Below are positions 51,373 through 64,000 of a DNA stretch of 64,000 nt, piece after piece (within the stretch, counting starts at the first letter, position 1; every line of letters begins with the position of its first letter). Source of the DNA: Arthrobacter horti (GTDB lineage: Bacteria > Actinomycetota > Actinomycetes > Actinomycetales > Micrococcaceae). Under the pieces are notes generated by a model, which was not told where the DNA came from, ran no database searches, and saw nothing but the letters and a program-made list of their open reading frames with translations. A program made the translations under genes and the position numbers. The DNA is taken from positions 496,001 to 560,000 of the forward strand of contig NZ_JAVALS010000001.1 of assembly GCF_030731045.1 (NCBI RefSeq). Reading direction: 5' to 3'.

Positions 51373-52602
51373 TCAGACACCCAGCTCAGCGGCGACGCGG
51401 AGGATGATCGCCTGGGCCACCGTGTTCTTGGAGCCTTCGACGTGTTGCATCTCACTCGCCGTGCGGGACAGGATTTGAACGGAGTTCTCGTCCTGGCCGA
51501 ACACCTTGCTCTCCCCCACATGGTTCACCACCAGGAGATCGCAGCCCTTGCGCTCCAGCTTCTGGCGCGCGTAGTCGAGCACACTGCCCGCACCGTCCCC
51601 GGTCTCGGCCGCGAATCCGAGAATCAGCTGGGACCGCTTTTCGCGGTTCCGGAGAGTCACGAGCTCGGCGAGGATGTCCGGATTGCGCACCAGCTCGATG
51701 ACCGGATCGTCCCCGTCGGCGCGCTTCTTGATCTTGGTCCCAAGGCGTTCCGCGGGACGGAAATCGGCCACGGCCGCGGCCATGAGCACGACGTCGGCAT
51801 TGCCGGTCTCCTCCACCAGGGCACTGCGGAGCTCCTCCGCGGTGCCCACGCGCAGCACGCGGACGCCGGCCGGCAAAGGCACCTCCACATGCGCGGCCAC
51901 GAGCGTCACCTCCGCGCCGGCGTCTCGGGCCGCGGCTGCCAAGGCCACGCCTTGCTTGCCGGAGGAGCGGTTGCCGAGGAAGCGCACCGGATCCAGCGGC
52001 TCCTGAGTGCCGCCGGCGGAGACCAGGACCCGGCGTCCGGCGAGGACGCCCGGACCTCCGGACGATGCCGGCGGCTCCTGGTCCACGAGGGCCATGGCGG
52101 CGGCGAAGATGGAAGCCGGCTCGGGCAGACGGCCGGGGCCGCTGTCCTTGCCGGTGAGGCGCCCGACGTCGGGGTCCAGCACGTGCGCGCCGTGCGCACG
52201 GAGGGTGGCCACGTTCGCCTGCGTGGCGGGATGGCGCCACATCTCGGTGTGCATGGCCGGGGCGAACAGGACGGGACAGTTCGCCACGAGGAGCGTGTTG
52301 CCCAGAAGGTCGTCCGCGATGCCGTGGGCGGCACGGGCCAGGATGTTGGCCGTGGCCGGAGCGACCACCACGAGCTCCGCCTCCTGGCCGAGCCTGACGT
52401 GATTGACCTGCTCCACATGGTCGAACACGGAGGTGCTGACCGGGTTCCCGGAAAGAGCCTCCCAGGTGGCCTGACCGACGAAGTTCAGGGCCGCTTCCGT
52501 GGGAACCACGGTGACGTGGTGCCCGGCCTCGGTGAAAAGACGGAGGAGGGACGCAACCTTGAAGGCTGCGATCCCTCCTCCGACACCCAGGACGATCCGC
52601 AT
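51373..52602 (-). CDS. coaBC: Phosphopantothenoylcysteine decarboxylase / phosphopantothenate--cysteine ligase
   Basis: A 409-residue bifunctional coenzyme A enzyme. The N-terminal flavin decarboxylase (CoaC) has VNHVRLGQEAELVVVAPATA and PAMHTEMW; the C-terminal ligase (CoaB) starts near RRVLVSAGGTQEPLDPVRFL and contains GNRSSGKQG. It sits between rpoZ and metK, a common actinobacterial order. Confidence 0.96.
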   Translation of the reverse strand: MRIVLGVGGGIAAFKVASLLRLFTEAGHHVTVVPTEAALNFVGQATWEALSGNPVSTSVFDHVEQVNHVRLGQEAELVVVAPATANILARAAHGIADDLLGNTLLVANCPVLFAPAMHTEMWRHPATQANVATLRAHGAHVLDPDVGRLTGKDSGPGRLPEPASIFAAAMALVDQEPPASSGGPGVLAGRRVLVSAGGTQEPLDPVRFLGNRSSGKQGVALAAAARDAGAEVTLVAAHVEVPLPAGVRVLRVGTAEELRSALVEETGNADVVLMAAAVADFRPAERLGTKIKKRADGDDPVIELVRNPDILAELVTLRNREKRSQLILGFAAETGDGAGSVLDYARQKLERKGCDLLVVNHVGESKVFGQDENSVQILSRTASEMQHVEGSKNTVAQAIILRVAAELGV

Positions 52603-52641
52603 GCGCGTATTCCCGTTCTGTGGTTCTTGGTCCGGTGAGTG

Positions 52642-52917
52642 CTACTCGGCCGCTTCGGGCGCCTCGACGGGAGCCGGCTTGCATTCGAGCAGGCCCTCGT
52701 TGATCTCGCGCAGGGCGATGGAGAGCGGCTTCTCGTTCATCCGGGTCTCCACGAGGGGGCCGACGTACTCGAAGAGGCCCTCGTTCAGCTGGGCGTAGTA
52801 GGCGTTGATCTGGCGGGCACGCTTGGCACCGAAGATGACCAGGCCGTACTTGGAATCGGCGGCGGCCAGCAGATCGTCGATCGGCGGGTTGATGATGCCC
52901 TCAAGGTTGGTGGTCAC
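52642..52917 (-). CDS. rpoZ: RNA polymerase subunit omega
   Basis: A 91-residue omega subunit that helps fold and assemble beta'. It has the conserved [20 protein letters not shown] segment and the [15 protein letters not shown] region. It starts with GTG and lies between gmk (31 bp) and coaBC (39 bp). Confidence 0.95.
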   Translation of the reverse strand: MTTNLEGIINPPIDDLLAAADSKYGLVIFGAKRARQINAYYAQLNEGLFEYVGPLVETRMNEKPLSIALREINEGLLECKPAPVEAPEAAE

Positions 52918-52948
52918 ACTGTTCTCCAGGATCTTCTCGTTCGTATGT

Positions 52949-53521
52949 TCAGCGGGGGTTCGGGGTCAAACCCATCAGCTGGACAAGTTCATCGGCAGCC
53001 CGCCGGACGTCGTCGTTGACCACGGTGTGGTCGAATTCCGGCTCGGCAGCAAGTTCCAGTTTAGCGGTTTCCAGGCGGCGCTGCTGTTCCTCCGGGGTTT
53101 CCGTGCCGCGGCCCACCAGGCGGCGCACCATTTCGTCCCAGCTCGGCGGGGCCAGGAACACGAACCGTGCGTCCGGGACGGCCTCCTTGACCTGACGGGC
53201 GCCCTGGAGATCGATCTCCAGCAGCACGTGCTTGCCCTGGGCCAGAGCGGCCTCCACGGTGCTGCGCAGCGTCCCGTAGCGGTTCACTCCGTGCACCACG
53301 GCCCATTCGAGGAACTCGCCCTCGCCGACCAGCCGGTCGAAGTCCTCAGTGCTCTTGAAGAAGTAGTGCACACCTTCCTCCTCACCCGGACGCGGGGAGC
53401 GGGTGGTGGCGGAGACGGACAGCCACACCTGGGGGTAGTTGTCACGGATGTAGGTGGATACCGTGCCCTTGCCGACGGCGGTGGGGCCGGCAAGCACGGT
53501 GAGGCCGGAAAGAGAGCTCAC
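52949..53521 (-). CDS. gmk: Guanylate kinase
   Basis: A 190-residue kinase converting GMP to GDP. The P-loop reads GPTAVGKGT; the GMP-binding [20 protein letters not shown] and [13 protein letters not shown] are standard. It starts with GTG. The mihF-gmk-rpoZ order is typical for the phylum. Confidence 0.97.
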   Translation of the reverse strand: MSSLSGLTVLAGPTAVGKGTVSTYIRDNYPQVWLSVSATTRSPRPGEEEGVHYFFKSTEDFDRLVGEGEFLEWAVVHGVNRYGTLRSTVEAALAQGKHVLLEIDLQGARQVKEAVPDARFVFLAPPSWDEMVRRLVGRGTETPEEQQRRLETAKLELAAEPEFDHTVVNDDVRRAADELVQLMGLTPNPR

Positions 53522-53559
53522 GGTGTCCTCTGGTCGTAGGCCGCCGCGGGCGGCCTGGG

Positions 53560-53877
53560 TTATTTTTCCTCCAGGAAATCTATCAGGGCCTGGCGCTGAT
53601 GGACGCCCAGACCCCGCACGCGACGGCTCGCCGCGATCCGCAACTGGGTCATGATGGCCTGAGAACGCACTCGCCCGATGCCAGGAAACGCCTCCAGGAG
53701 TTCGGAGACCTTCAGCCGGGCGATCGCCGGGTCATCTGCCGCCTGCTCAAGGACCTGAGGAACCGTCAGCTCCCCCGTCTTGAGCGACTCTTTCAGCCTG
53801 GCACGTGCCTGACGTGCCGCAGCCGCCTTCGCAAGGGCGGCGCTTCGTTCCGTGCTGGTCAGGACTCGCAGGCTCAT
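53560..53877 (-). CDS. mihF: Integration host factor, actinobacterial type (mIHF)
   Basis: A 105-residue nucleoid protein, the standard length, starting [20 protein letters not shown]. It has a basic N-terminal helix and an S13-like H2TH fold with [17 protein letters not shown], which binds and bends DNA. It is unrelated in sequence to the IhfA/IhfB proteins of proteobacteria. First gene after the pyrF terminator. Confidence 0.96.
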   Translation of the reverse strand: MSLRVLTSTERSAALAKAAAARQARARLKESLKTGELTVPQVLEQAADDPAIARLKVSELLEAFPGIGRVRSQAIMTQLRIAASRRVRGLGVHQRQALIDFLEEK

Positions 53878-53964
53878 GACTTCTCCAACCTCCCGGCATC
53901 CGTGGCCACGGATGCGACTGACGGTTGATGCGAACCTACCCGAAAGAGGCCCACCACACCATAG

Positions 53965-53996
53965 CCGGGCGGCCACCGATTTCAGTGGCCGCCCGG
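53965..53996 (-). terminator. Terminator of the pyr operon
   Basis: A perfect 12-bp stem (53965-53976 with 53985-53996), loop CGATTTCA, between the pyrF stop and mihF. The mihF promoter must lie in 53878-53964. Confidence 0.75.
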
Positions 53997-54046
53997 TCAT
54001 GGTCAGACTGCAGAGGGCTCAGCCCCCTGGAACGCTCACGCGCTGC

Positions 54047-54908
54047 TCAGCGCAGCCCGTCGAGAGTCCTCCCGATCGCTTCCACCAGCGCCTCCACCGA
54101 CGGACCGGCCTTGAGGATGTCGCGGCTCGAAGTGCCGAGCACCTGAGGGTATGCGGCGCCGAAGGTGACCTTCAGGTCCGAGCCGGTGGCGCCCTGGGCC
54201 CCCAGCCCGGGGGCCAGCACGGGACCGTTGAGCGCGGCCAGGTCGATGCCCAGGTCCTCCAGGGCCGAGCCCACAGTCGCGCCGACCACCAGACCCACCG
54301 AGCCGAGGACGGGATCACCCGCATTCTCGGCCGCGGCCGCCTCCACGATCCGGCGGGCCACGGAGACGTCCCCGCCGACGTGCTGGACGCTGGCGCCCTC
54401 GGGGTTGGAGGTGAGCGCCAGGACGAACACGCCACGGCCGTGGGCTGCCGCCAGGTCGAGGGCAGGCCGCAGGGACTCGAAACCCAGGTATGGACTCAGG
54501 GTCACGGCGTCCGCGGCCAGTGGCGACGACGGTGAGAGCCAGGCGTCCGCATAGGCGGCCATGGTGGATCCGATGTCGCCACGCTTGGCGTCGGCGATGG
54601 TCAGCACACCGGCCGACGCGGCGTCGGCCAGCAGGCCCTCCAGGACGGCCATGCCGGCGGAGCCGTGGCGCTCGTAAAGCGCCACCTGCGGCTTGATGGC
54701 GGCAGCCCGGCCGGTGGCGGCCTCCAGGACACGGCTGGAGAACTCCCTCAGCCCGGCCGCAGAGTCGTCCAGGCCCCACGCCTGAAGGAGGCCAGGGTGC
54801 GGATCGACGCCCACACACAGCGGACCGAGGTCCGCCATCGCCGCCGCGAGCCGCGCCCCGAAGCCGAGGGCCGGCGACGCGGGGCGGCGATTCGTACCCT
54901 GTTCATGC

Positions 54909-54916
<8 letters not shown>
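54047..54916 (-). CDS. pyrF: Orotidine-5'-phosphate decarboxylase, type 2
   Basis: A 289-residue enzyme making UMP from OMP. The catalytic motif [12 protein letters not shown] and the longer size mark it as the type 2 form found in actinobacteria and myxobacteria. Its ATG overlaps the carB end by 8 bp. Last gene of the pyr operon. Confidence 0.96.
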
Positions 54917-58211
<3,295 letters not shown>

Positions 58212-58212
58212 T

Positions 58213-59409
58213 TCAGGCGTCCTTCTCGTTCTGGGAGGTCTGCGTCGTCGAGGCGTCCATGAGGTCGATGAACCGGTCGAAGAGGTAGGCGGCGTCATGG
58301 GGTCCGGACGCCGCTTCGGGGTGGTACTGCACGGAGAAGGCGGGGATGTCCAGGCAGGACAGACCCTCCACCACGTCGTCGTTGAGGCTCACATGGCTGA
58401 CCTCGACCCGGCCGAAGCGGCTCTCCGGGGCCTGGGTGGCGCCCTCGAGCGGTGCGTCGACGGCGAAGCCGTGGTTCTGCGAGGTGATCTCCACCTTGCC
58501 GGTGCGCCGGTCCATGACCGGCTGATTGATGCCGCGGTGGCCGTACTTCAGCTTGTAGGTGCCGAAGCCGAGCGCACGCCCCAGGATCTGGTTGCCGAAG
58601 CAGATGCCGAAGTACGGCAGCTTCTCATCAAGGACGGAGCGCAGCAAGTTCACCTGCGCGTCCGCGGTGGCTGGGTCGCCCGGGCCGTTGGACATGAAGA
58701 ACCCATCCGGGTTCACCGCCTTGACGTCCTCCAGCGTGGCCGTGGCCGGGAGGACGTGCACGCGCACTCCGCGCTCGGCGAAGCGCTGCGGGGTCATGGC
58801 CTTGATGCCGAGATCGATGGCCGCGATGGTGAAGCGGGGTTCATCCTCCCAGCCGTGTTCGGCCGGTTCGACGACGTAGGCCTCCTCGATGCTGACCTCC
58901 TCGGCCAGGCGGGCGCCCTCCATGGGCTGGCTGGCGAGAACGCTCCCGAGCAGCTCGGCGTCCGTGGCGAGAGCGGCCTCGCCGGAGAAGATGCCGGCCC
59001 GCATGGTCTTGTGCTCGCGCAGGTGCCGGGTCAGGGCCCGCGTGTCGATGCCCTGGATGCCGACGATGCCCTGCCGGACGAGTTCCTCGTCCAGGCTCGC
59101 CTCGCTGCGCCAGTTGGACGGCCGGCGCGCAGGGTCGCGCACCACGTAGCCGGCCACCCAGATGCGCCGGGACTCGGCGTCCTCGGAGTTGACGCCCGTG
59201 TTGCCGATGTGCGGTGCGGTCTGCACCACGATCTGACGTGCGTACGAGGGGTCGGTGATGGTCTCCTGGTACCCGGTCATGCCGGTGGTGAAGACCGCCT
59301 CACCGAGGGTGGTGCCCACGGCACCGTAGCTCTGACCGCGGAAGATGCGGCCGTCTTCAAGGACGAGAACTGCTGATCCGGGGTTCGTCCCGGGCGTTTC
59401 AATGCTCAC
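58213..59409 (-). CDS. carA: Carbamoyl phosphate synthase, small subunit
   Basis: A 398-residue glutamine amidotransferase. The nucleophile Cys is in [15 protein letters not shown] and the His/Glu pair in [12 protein letters not shown]. The N-terminal half starts [19 protein letters not shown]. It starts with GTG after CGGAGGACC. It feeds ammonia to CarB. Confidence 0.97.
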   Translation of the reverse strand: MSIETPGTNPGSAVLVLEDGRIFRGQSYGAVGTTLGEAVFTTGMTGYQETITDPSYARQIVVQTAPHIGNTGVNSEDAESRRIWVAGYVVRDPARRPSNWRSEASLDEELVRQGIVGIQGIDTRALTRHLREHKTMRAGIFSGEAALATDAELLGSVLASQPMEGARLAEEVSIEEAYVVEPAEHGWEDEPRFTIAAIDLGIKAMTPQRFAERGVRVHVLPATATLEDVKAVNPDGFFMSNGPGDPATADAQVNLLRSVLDEKLPYFGICFGNQILGRALGFGTYKLKYGHRGINQPVMDRRTGKVEITSQNHGFAVDAPLEGATQAPESRFGRVEVSHVSLNDDVVEGLSCLDIPAFSVQYHPEAASGPHDAAYLFDRFIDLMDASTTQTSQNEKDA

Positions 59410-59454
59410 TGGGTCCTCCGTATTGGTGGAAGGTGATGAATGTCTGAAAGGGGC

Positions 59455-59949
59455 TCAGGCGCCGGCCTGGCCGAGGAGCCGTTTCAGGGCGTGCTGAAGC
59501 GGCTCGGTGTCTGCTGCGTCACCGGGCATGAAGCCCGTGTCGAGGGACTGCTCCCCCAGGCGCCAGGTGGCCACGACGATCCGGTCCTGGCCGAGGAACT
59601 TGCCGGCCATCCCGCTGGTGCGTGCAACCTCCTGCAGCGAGGCGGCCGGAATGAAGAGCTCCTCGCAGCCGGGACGGGTGATGAGCACACCGCCCGCATG
59701 CACGGCCAGGCCCGCACGGCTGCGGATGCCCAGGCCGTGGACCGCCACCCGGTCCAGCCAGTCGCCCGCCGTCGTCGTCGTGACGTACTGCCCGACGACG
59801 GCGAGGTCCGGCTCGCCGAGCTCCGGCACCGCGGGAAGAGGCTCCAGGGCGTCCTGTCGCTGCTGCCGGCTGCGCCAGCCGCGGTAGATCATGATGATCA
59901 CCGCGGCCGCGACGGCCAGCATGGCCATTCCGGGAAGGATCTTGTCCAT
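59455..59949 (-). CDS. PH-like membrane protein of the pyr operon
   Basis: A 164-residue protein with one N-terminal membrane helix (about 3-22, ILPGMAMLAVAAAVIIMIYR) and a cytoplasmic domain of about 110 residues resembling a bacterial PH-like domain (YVTTTTAGDWLDRVAVHGLG, VHAGGVLITRPGCEELFIPA). A small membrane protein in this place is conserved in actinobacterial pyr operons, including mycobacteria. Its function is unknown; location suggests a link to pyrimidine synthesis at the membrane. It lies 14 bp after pyrC and 45 bp before carA. Confidence 0.82.
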   Translation of the reverse strand: MDKILPGMAMLAVAAAVIIMIYRGWRSRQQRQDALEPLPAVPELGEPDLAVVGQYVTTTTAGDWLDRVAVHGLGIRSRAGLAVHAGGVLITRPGCEELFIPAASLQEVARTSGMAGKFLGQDRIVVATWRLGEQSLDTGFMPGDAADTEPLQHALKRLLGQAGA

Positions 59950-59963
59950 CGCCGGGGCCGGGC

Positions 59964-61289
59964 TCAGGCGCCCGCGCCGTGACGCGGGGTGTTGAGGGCC
60001 CCGTCCAGAACCGTGGGGTGACCGTGGAAGAACGTGGCCGTGACCCTGCCGGGCAGTTCCATGCCCTGGAAGGGCGTGTTGCGGCCCTTCGTGGCCATCG
60101 CGGCACCGTCGACCTTCCAGCGGGCCGCCGGGTCCACCAGGACAATGTTGGCGGGCTCACCCACGGCGATCGGCCGGCCCTGGTCCTCGAGGCGGCCGAT
60201 CCCGGCCGGTGCCTCCGACATGACCCGGGCCACATCGGCCCAGCCCATCAGCCCGGTCTCCACCATGGTGTGCTGAATCACGGAGAGCGCCGTCTCCAGG
60301 CCGGTCATGCCCATGGCCGCCTGAGCCCACTCGCACTCCTTGTGCTCGCTCGGGTGCGGTGCGTGGTCCGTGCCGATGACGTCGATGACGCCTTCGGCCA
60401 GCGCCTGGCGGAGCGCCAGGACGTCCTCCTGGGTGCGCAGCGGCGGGTTGACCTTGTAGACCGGGTCGTAGCTGCGGACCAGTTCGTCCGTGAGCAGCAG
60501 GTGGTGCGGCGTGACCTCGGCGGTCACCTTGATGCCGCGCTGTTTGGCCCAGCGGATGATCTCCACGCTGCCGGCCGTGGAGACGTGGCAGACGTGCAGG
60601 CGGGAGTCCACGTGCTGTGCCAGGAGCACGTCACGGGCGATGATGCTCTCCTCCGCCACGGCAGGCCAGCCGGCGAGCCCGAGGACCGCGGAGACGTCGC
60701 CCTCGTTCATCTGGGCCCCCTCCGTGAGGCGGGGCTCCTGGGCGTGCTGGGCGATGACGCCGTCGAAGGCCTTCACGTACTCGAGGGCCCGGCGCATGAG
60801 CACGGGATCGTGCACGCAGATGCCGTCGTCGGAGAACATGCGGACCTGGGCGCGGGACTCGGCCATGGCGCCCAGCTCGGCGAGGCGCTCGCCGGCCAGT
60901 CCGATCGTCACGGCACCCACGGGCCGGACATCCACCCAGCCGGCCGCCTGGCCGAGGCTGTGGACCTGCTCGACGACGCCGGCGGTGTCGGCGACGGGCG
61001 AGCTGTTCGCCATGGCGTGCACGGCGGTGTAGCCGCCGAGCGCTGCGGCACGGGTGCCGGTCTCGACGGTTTCGGCGTCCTCCCGGCCCGGCTCACGCAG
61101 GTGGGTGTGGACGTCCACCAGGCCCGGCAGTGCCACGAGGCCCGTGGCGTCCAGCACGGTGGCGTCCGCGGCCGCAGGATGCGCGGCGGCATCGGCACCG
61201 AGGGCCACCACGACGCCTTCGGCGATCAGGATGTCCTGCGGGGCGCCGCCCAGCAGGGAGGCGGAGGTGATCAGGTGGTTCTGGGTCAT
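59964..61289 (-). CDS. pyrC: Dihydroorotase
   Basis: A 441-residue class I dihydroorotase closing carbamoyl aspartate to dihydroorotate. The metal motif [10 protein letters not shown], the region [14 protein letters not shown] and GTDHAPH with the catalytic Asp are present. Its ATG overlaps the pyrB stop by 4 bp, which rules out a much longer upstream frame. Confidence 0.97.
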   Translation of the reverse strand: MTQNHLITSASLLGGAPQDILIAEGVVVALGADAAAHPAAADATVLDATGLVALPGLVDVHTHLREPGREDAETVETGTRAAALGGYTAVHAMANSSPVADTAGVVEQVHSLGQAAGWVDVRPVGAVTIGLAGERLAELGAMAESRAQVRMFSDDGICVHDPVLMRRALEYVKAFDGVIAQHAQEPRLTEGAQMNEGDVSAVLGLAGWPAVAEESIIARDVLLAQHVDSRLHVCHVSTAGSVEIIRWAKQRGIKVTAEVTPHHLLLTDELVRSYDPVYKVNPPLRTQEDVLALRQALAEGVIDVIGTDHAPHPSEHKECEWAQAAMGMTGLETALSVIQHTMVETGLMGWADVARVMSEAPAGIGRLEDQGRPIAVGEPANIVLVDPAARWKVDGAAMATKGRNTPFQGMELPGRVTATFFHGHPTVLDGALNTPRHGAGA

Positions 61290-62296
61290 GCGGGGATTCC
61301 CTCCGTGGCTGCGTGGCTGGTGCTGGTCTCGTCGTCCCGGCCGCCGGTGAGCAGCAGGTACAGGGCCGCCATGCGCACCGAGACACCGTTGCTGACCTGG
61401 TCCAGGATGGTGGAGCGGGCCGAGTCGGCCGCGGCGGAGGAGATCTCCAGGCCCCGGTTCATCGGACCGGGGTGCATGATGATGGTGTCCTTGAGGCCGT
61501 GCCGGTCCAGCGCCTCGAGGCGGGCGTCGTCGAAGCCCCATCGCCGCGAGTATTCACGGGCCGAGGGGAAGAAGGATGCGTTCATGCGCTCCTTCTGGAC
61601 GCGCAGCATCATCATGGCGTCCACGCCCTGCTCGAGTGTGGCGTCGAGGTCGTAGCTGACCTCGCACGGCCAGGCGTCCACGCCTACCGGGAGCAGGGTT
61701 GGAGGAGCGACCAGCGTCACGGTGGCGCCCAGAGTACGGAGCAGCCAGACGTTGGAGCGGGCCACGCGGGAGTGGAGCACGTCGCCCGCGATCGCCACGC
61801 GCATGCCGGACAGGTCGGTGCCCGCTGAGCCGGTGCCGGCCAGCTTGGCCCAGTGGCGCCGCATGGTGAAGGCGTCCAGCAGAGCCTGCGTGGGGTGTTC
61901 GTGGGTTCCGTCCCCGGCGTTGAGGATGCGGGCGTCGATCCAGTCGGTGTTGGCCAGGCGCTGTGGCGCGCCGCTGGCCCAGTGACGGATCACGACGGCG
62001 TCCGCGCCGATGGCGGCAAGCGTCTGGGCGGTGTCCTTGAGGGACTCCCCCTTGCTCACCGAGGAGCCCTTGGCGGAGAAGTTGATGACATCCGCGGAGA
62101 GGCGCTTGGCGGCGGCCTCGAAGGAGATGCGGGTACGGGTGGAGTCCTCGAAGAAGAGGTTCACCACGGTGCGGCCGCGCAGTGCCGGGAGCTTCTTGAC
62201 TTCGCGCTGACCCACCTGGGCCATCTCCTCGGCGGTATCGAGGATGTCCAGGGCGTCCTTGCGGCTGAGGTCCTGAGTGGAGAGCAGGTGTTTCAT
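61286..62296 (-). CDS. pyrB: Aspartate carbamoyltransferase, catalytic subunit
   Basis: A 336-residue transferase condensing carbamoyl phosphate with aspartate. The carbamoyl phosphate motif [13 protein letters not shown] and the aspartate-binding [10 protein letters not shown] are clear. No pyrI follows, as usual in this phylum. ATGA overlaps join it to both pyrR and pyrC. Confidence 0.97.
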   Translation of the reverse strand: MKHLLSTQDLSRKDALDILDTAEEMAQVGQREVKKLPALRGRTVVNLFFEDSTRTRISFEAAAKRLSADVINFSAKGSSVSKGESLKDTAQTLAAIGADAVVIRHWASGAPQRLANTDWIDARILNAGDGTHEHPTQALLDAFTMRRHWAKLAGTGSAGTDLSGMRVAIAGDVLHSRVARSNVWLLRTLGATVTLVAPPTLLPVGVDAWPCEVSYDLDATLEQGVDAMMMLRVQKERMNASFFPSAREYSRRWGFDDARLEALDRHGLKDTIIMHPGPMNRGLEISSAAADSARSTILDQVSNGVSVRMAALYLLLTGGRDDETSTSHAATEGIPA

Positions 62297-62877
62297 GCGC
62301 CCGCCTCGATGACGACCTCGTCCACGGTCCCGTCGATCTCGCTGAGGTGGACCCGGACCTTCTCACTGCTGGCGGTGGGGAGGTTCTTGCCGACATGGTC
62401 CGCGCGGATGGGCAGTTCACGGTGGCCGCGGTCCACCAGGACGGCGAGGCGGACGACACGGGGGCGCCCGAGGTCAACCAGGGCGTCGAGGGCGGCACGG
62501 ATGGTCCGGCCGGAGTACAGGACGTCGTCCACGAGCACCACGACCTTGCCGTCCAGACCGCTCTTGGGAAGCTGAGTGGGGAGGGGGGAGCGGGTGGGCT
62601 GGCGGGCCAGATCGTCACGGAACATGGTGACGTCCAGCTGGCCGAGGGAAGCCTTGGCGTCGAAGCCGGGCTGGGCCGCGGCGATCTTCTGAGCCAGGCG
62701 CTGAGCGAGAGGGAAACCCCTGCGCGGGATGCCGAGCAGGACCAGGTCCTGGGTTCCCTTGTTCGCCTCGATGATCTCGAAGGCGATGCGCGTCAGGGCA
62801 CGGTCGATGTCACCGGAGTTGAGCACGACACGCTGGACTGACTGTCCGGCATCCGAAGCGCTGATGGCGTCGGTCAT
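62293..62877 (-). CDS. pyrR: Bifunctional pyr operon regulator / uracil phosphoribosyltransferase PyrR
   Basis: A 194-residue PRTase-fold protein with [14 protein letters not shown] and the PRPP motif [20 protein letters not shown]. It binds pyr mRNA in response to UMP and can have weak uracil phosphoribosyltransferase activity. The ATG at 62877 follows AGGGGTGA; a GTG three codons upstream is an alternative. First gene of pyrR-B-C-(PH)-carA-carB-pyrF. Confidence 0.95.
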   Translation of the reverse strand: MTDAISASDAGQSVQRVVLNSGDIDRALTRIAFEIIEANKGTQDLVLLGIPRRGFPLAQRLAQKIAAAQPGFDAKASLGQLDVTMFRDDLARQPTRSPLPTQLPKSGLDGKVVVLVDDVLYSGRTIRAALDALVDLGRPRVVRLAVLVDRGHRELPIRADHVGKNLPTASSEKVRVHLSEIDGTVDEVVIEAGA

Positions 62878-63026
62878 GCTGTTCACCCCTTTCCCCGCCT
62901 CACAGGACGGAATTAAAAGAAGGATTATTGCGCTCCAAAATTACCACATCCACAGGCCTCACCGTGGGGAGGCTCCGGCCGCGCCAGGCTGGCCCGTCAC
63001 GGGCGAAGTCCATACGATGGAGGATC
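62878..63026. promoter_or_regulatory. Divergent promoter region of the pyr operon and prsW-like gene
   Basis: On the minus strand TTGGAG (near 62938) and TTAATT (near 62916) are spaced 16 nt and could be the pyrR promoter. No attenuator hairpin series or PyrR-binding loop of the Bacillus type is visible, so control by PyrR, if any, is probably at translation initiation. Confidence 0.4.
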
Positions 63027-64000
63027 ATGAGCTCTCCCCCGCACGGCCCCGATGACCGCTCCGGACGGCTGCCCGCCCCCGGCGCGCCGCCGTCGTCGTC
63101 CGCCCCCGATGACCAGACCCTGAATCCGAGCTGGATGGGGCGCGTGGACCCTGAGGCCTACACCGAGCCAGGGGCCAGATACGGCGGTACCCGTCCGTTC
63201 CGGGAGGCGCCTCTGCAGCCCGCGCCCGGGCACTGGCAGCAGCCATGGAACGGCCCACAGCTCCAGGGCCACCCGGCGGCTCAGCAGCACTGGCAGCTCC
63301 AGCAGGCCTTCCCGCAGCCGGTGCACCGCAACATCAATCCGGCGACCTTGGCCCTCATGATCATCGGAGGCGTCCTGGCTTTCCTCAGCCTGGTGCTCGT
63401 CCTGCCGATGCTGCTCTCCAATGTGGGCGGGCAAGGCTTCCTGGCGGGCTTCCTCACGTCCCTGATTCCGCTGGCCATCGTCCTGACGGCCGTGTACTTC
63501 ATGGACCGCTGGGAGCCGGAACCCCGTAAGTTGCTGGTCTTCGCACTCCTCTGGGGCGCCACCGTGGCGGTGGCCACCACCACCATCATCCAGCCGTTCT
63601 TCCTGACCCTCGCCCCGCCGGGCTCCAGCAAGACCGATCTGCTGAACTTCCTCGCCACGGTGGAGGCACCGATCGTGGAGGAGTTCTCCAAGTCTCTGGG
63701 CCTGCTCCTGCTGGCGCTGCTGGCCCGCAAATACTTCGACGGCCCGGTGGACGGCCTGGTCTACGCCTTCACGATCGCGGCCGGCTTCGCCTTCACCGAG
63801 AACATCCTCTACTTCGGCAGGACCCTTGTGGAGGAGGAGGGCGCTGGGACGTCATTCTGGACCATCGTGTTCCTGCGCGGCATCCTCTCCCCCTTCGCGC
63901 ATGCCTTGTTCACGGGAACCACCGGCCTGCTCATGGGCTTCGCCGCCCGGCGCTGGAACCGCGGCCTGACGGTCGCGGCGTTCTTCGTTGGCCTCCTGCC
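63027..64000 (+). CDS. PrsW-family intramembrane metalloprotease, N-terminal part
   Basis: An open frame of 324 codons running off the right edge. A Pro/Gln-rich cytoplasmic N-terminus of about 100 residues precedes several membrane helices from residue 105 on. PrsW-type motifs follow: EAPIVEEFSK (Glu218, Glu219, Lys222), FAFTENILYF (Glu258) and FAHALFTG (His292). PrsW in Bacillus cleaves an anti-sigma factor at site 1; the actinobacterial homologues have unknown targets. GGAGG at 63019-63023 sits 3 bp before the ATG. Confidence 0.85.
   Translation, partial: MSSPPHGPDDRSGRLPAPGAPPSSSAPDDQTLNPSWMGRVDPEAYTEPGARYGGTRPFREAPLQPAPGHWQQPWNGPQLQGHPAAQQHWQLQQAFPQPVHRNINPATLALMIIGGVLAFLSLVLVLPMLLSNVGGQGFLAGFLTSLIPLAIVLTAVYFMDRWEPEPRKLLVFALLWGATVAVATTTIIQPFFLTLAPPGSSKTDLLNFLATVEAPIVEEFSKSLGLLLLALLARKYFDGPVDGLVYAFTIAAGFAFTENILYFGRTLVEEEGAGTSFWTIVFLRGILSPFAHALFTGTTGLLMGFAARRWNRGLTVAAFFVGLL

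Noticed and set aside
62878-63026. Bacillus-type PyrR transcription attenuator before the pyr operon
   Set aside because: No terminator/antiterminator series or conserved binding loop could be seen in the leader.

Overview
The window is a GC-rich chromosomal segment of an actinobacterium, most likely a member of the Micrococcaceae close to Arthrobacter. This rests on gene content: an actinobacterial aa3 oxidase with the small subunit IV (CtaF), a QcrB with a long soluble tail, the actinobacterial integration host factor mIHF, a PriA lacking ATPase motifs, a CIRCE-regulated hrcA-dnaJ pair, and DUF3043, DUF3097 and LytR_C proteins typical of the group. The genus is an inference; no rRNA or other marker is present to settle it. 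Almost everything is conserved core genome. I saw no transposase, integrase, phage gene, CRISPR array, restriction system, tRNA or rRNA.

Layout. 1-5.1 kb holds respiration: the end of qcrB, then ctaC-ctaD-ctaF on the minus strand, with a GntR regulator and HPr (ptsH) between them. 5.2-12.7 kb holds erpA, an M20 dipeptidase, a DUF3043 membrane protein, pyrD, two tandem alpha/beta hydrolases, and recO-uppS. 12.8-16.7 kb has leuA with a leucine leader peptide, and a divergent M13 peptidase. 16.8-22.3 kb is an LCP ligase followed upstream by the tightly overlapped phoH-ybeY-corC-era cluster. 22.6-31.2 kb has a GerMN/Gmad2 lipoprotein, hrcA-dnaJ-rsmE behind a CIRCE element, DUF3097, DUF4870 and lepA-hemW. 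31.4-39.7 kb has a solitary PemK-like protein, rpsT, and the run leuS-degV-comEA-comEC-holA, with leuS behind a leucine attenuator.

39.8-48 kb is catabolic: the glpD-glpF-glpK glycerol operon with a divergent SorC-type regulator, then a translationally coupled aldo/keto reductase, alpha/beta hydrolase and glycosyltransferase trio. 48-62.9 kb is one long minus-strand stretch: the pyrimidine operon pyrR-pyrB-pyrC-(PH-like membrane protein)-carA-carB-pyrF, a terminator, then mihF-gmk-rpoZ-coaBC-metK-priA. A divergent PrsW-family membrane protease runs off the right end.

The most interesting content is regulatory. leuA and leuS each carry a very short upstream reading frame with a run of leucine codons, and each frame starts 6-7 nt after a TANNNT box. 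This suggests leaderless leader peptides that sense leucyl-tRNA. The leuS copy is followed by a strong intrinsic terminator. I did not find a clearly novel multi-gene system; the best candidates for under-described biology are the twin leucine attenuators, the AKR-hydrolase-glycosyltransferase trio, the tandem hydrolases and the PH-like protein inside the pyr operon.
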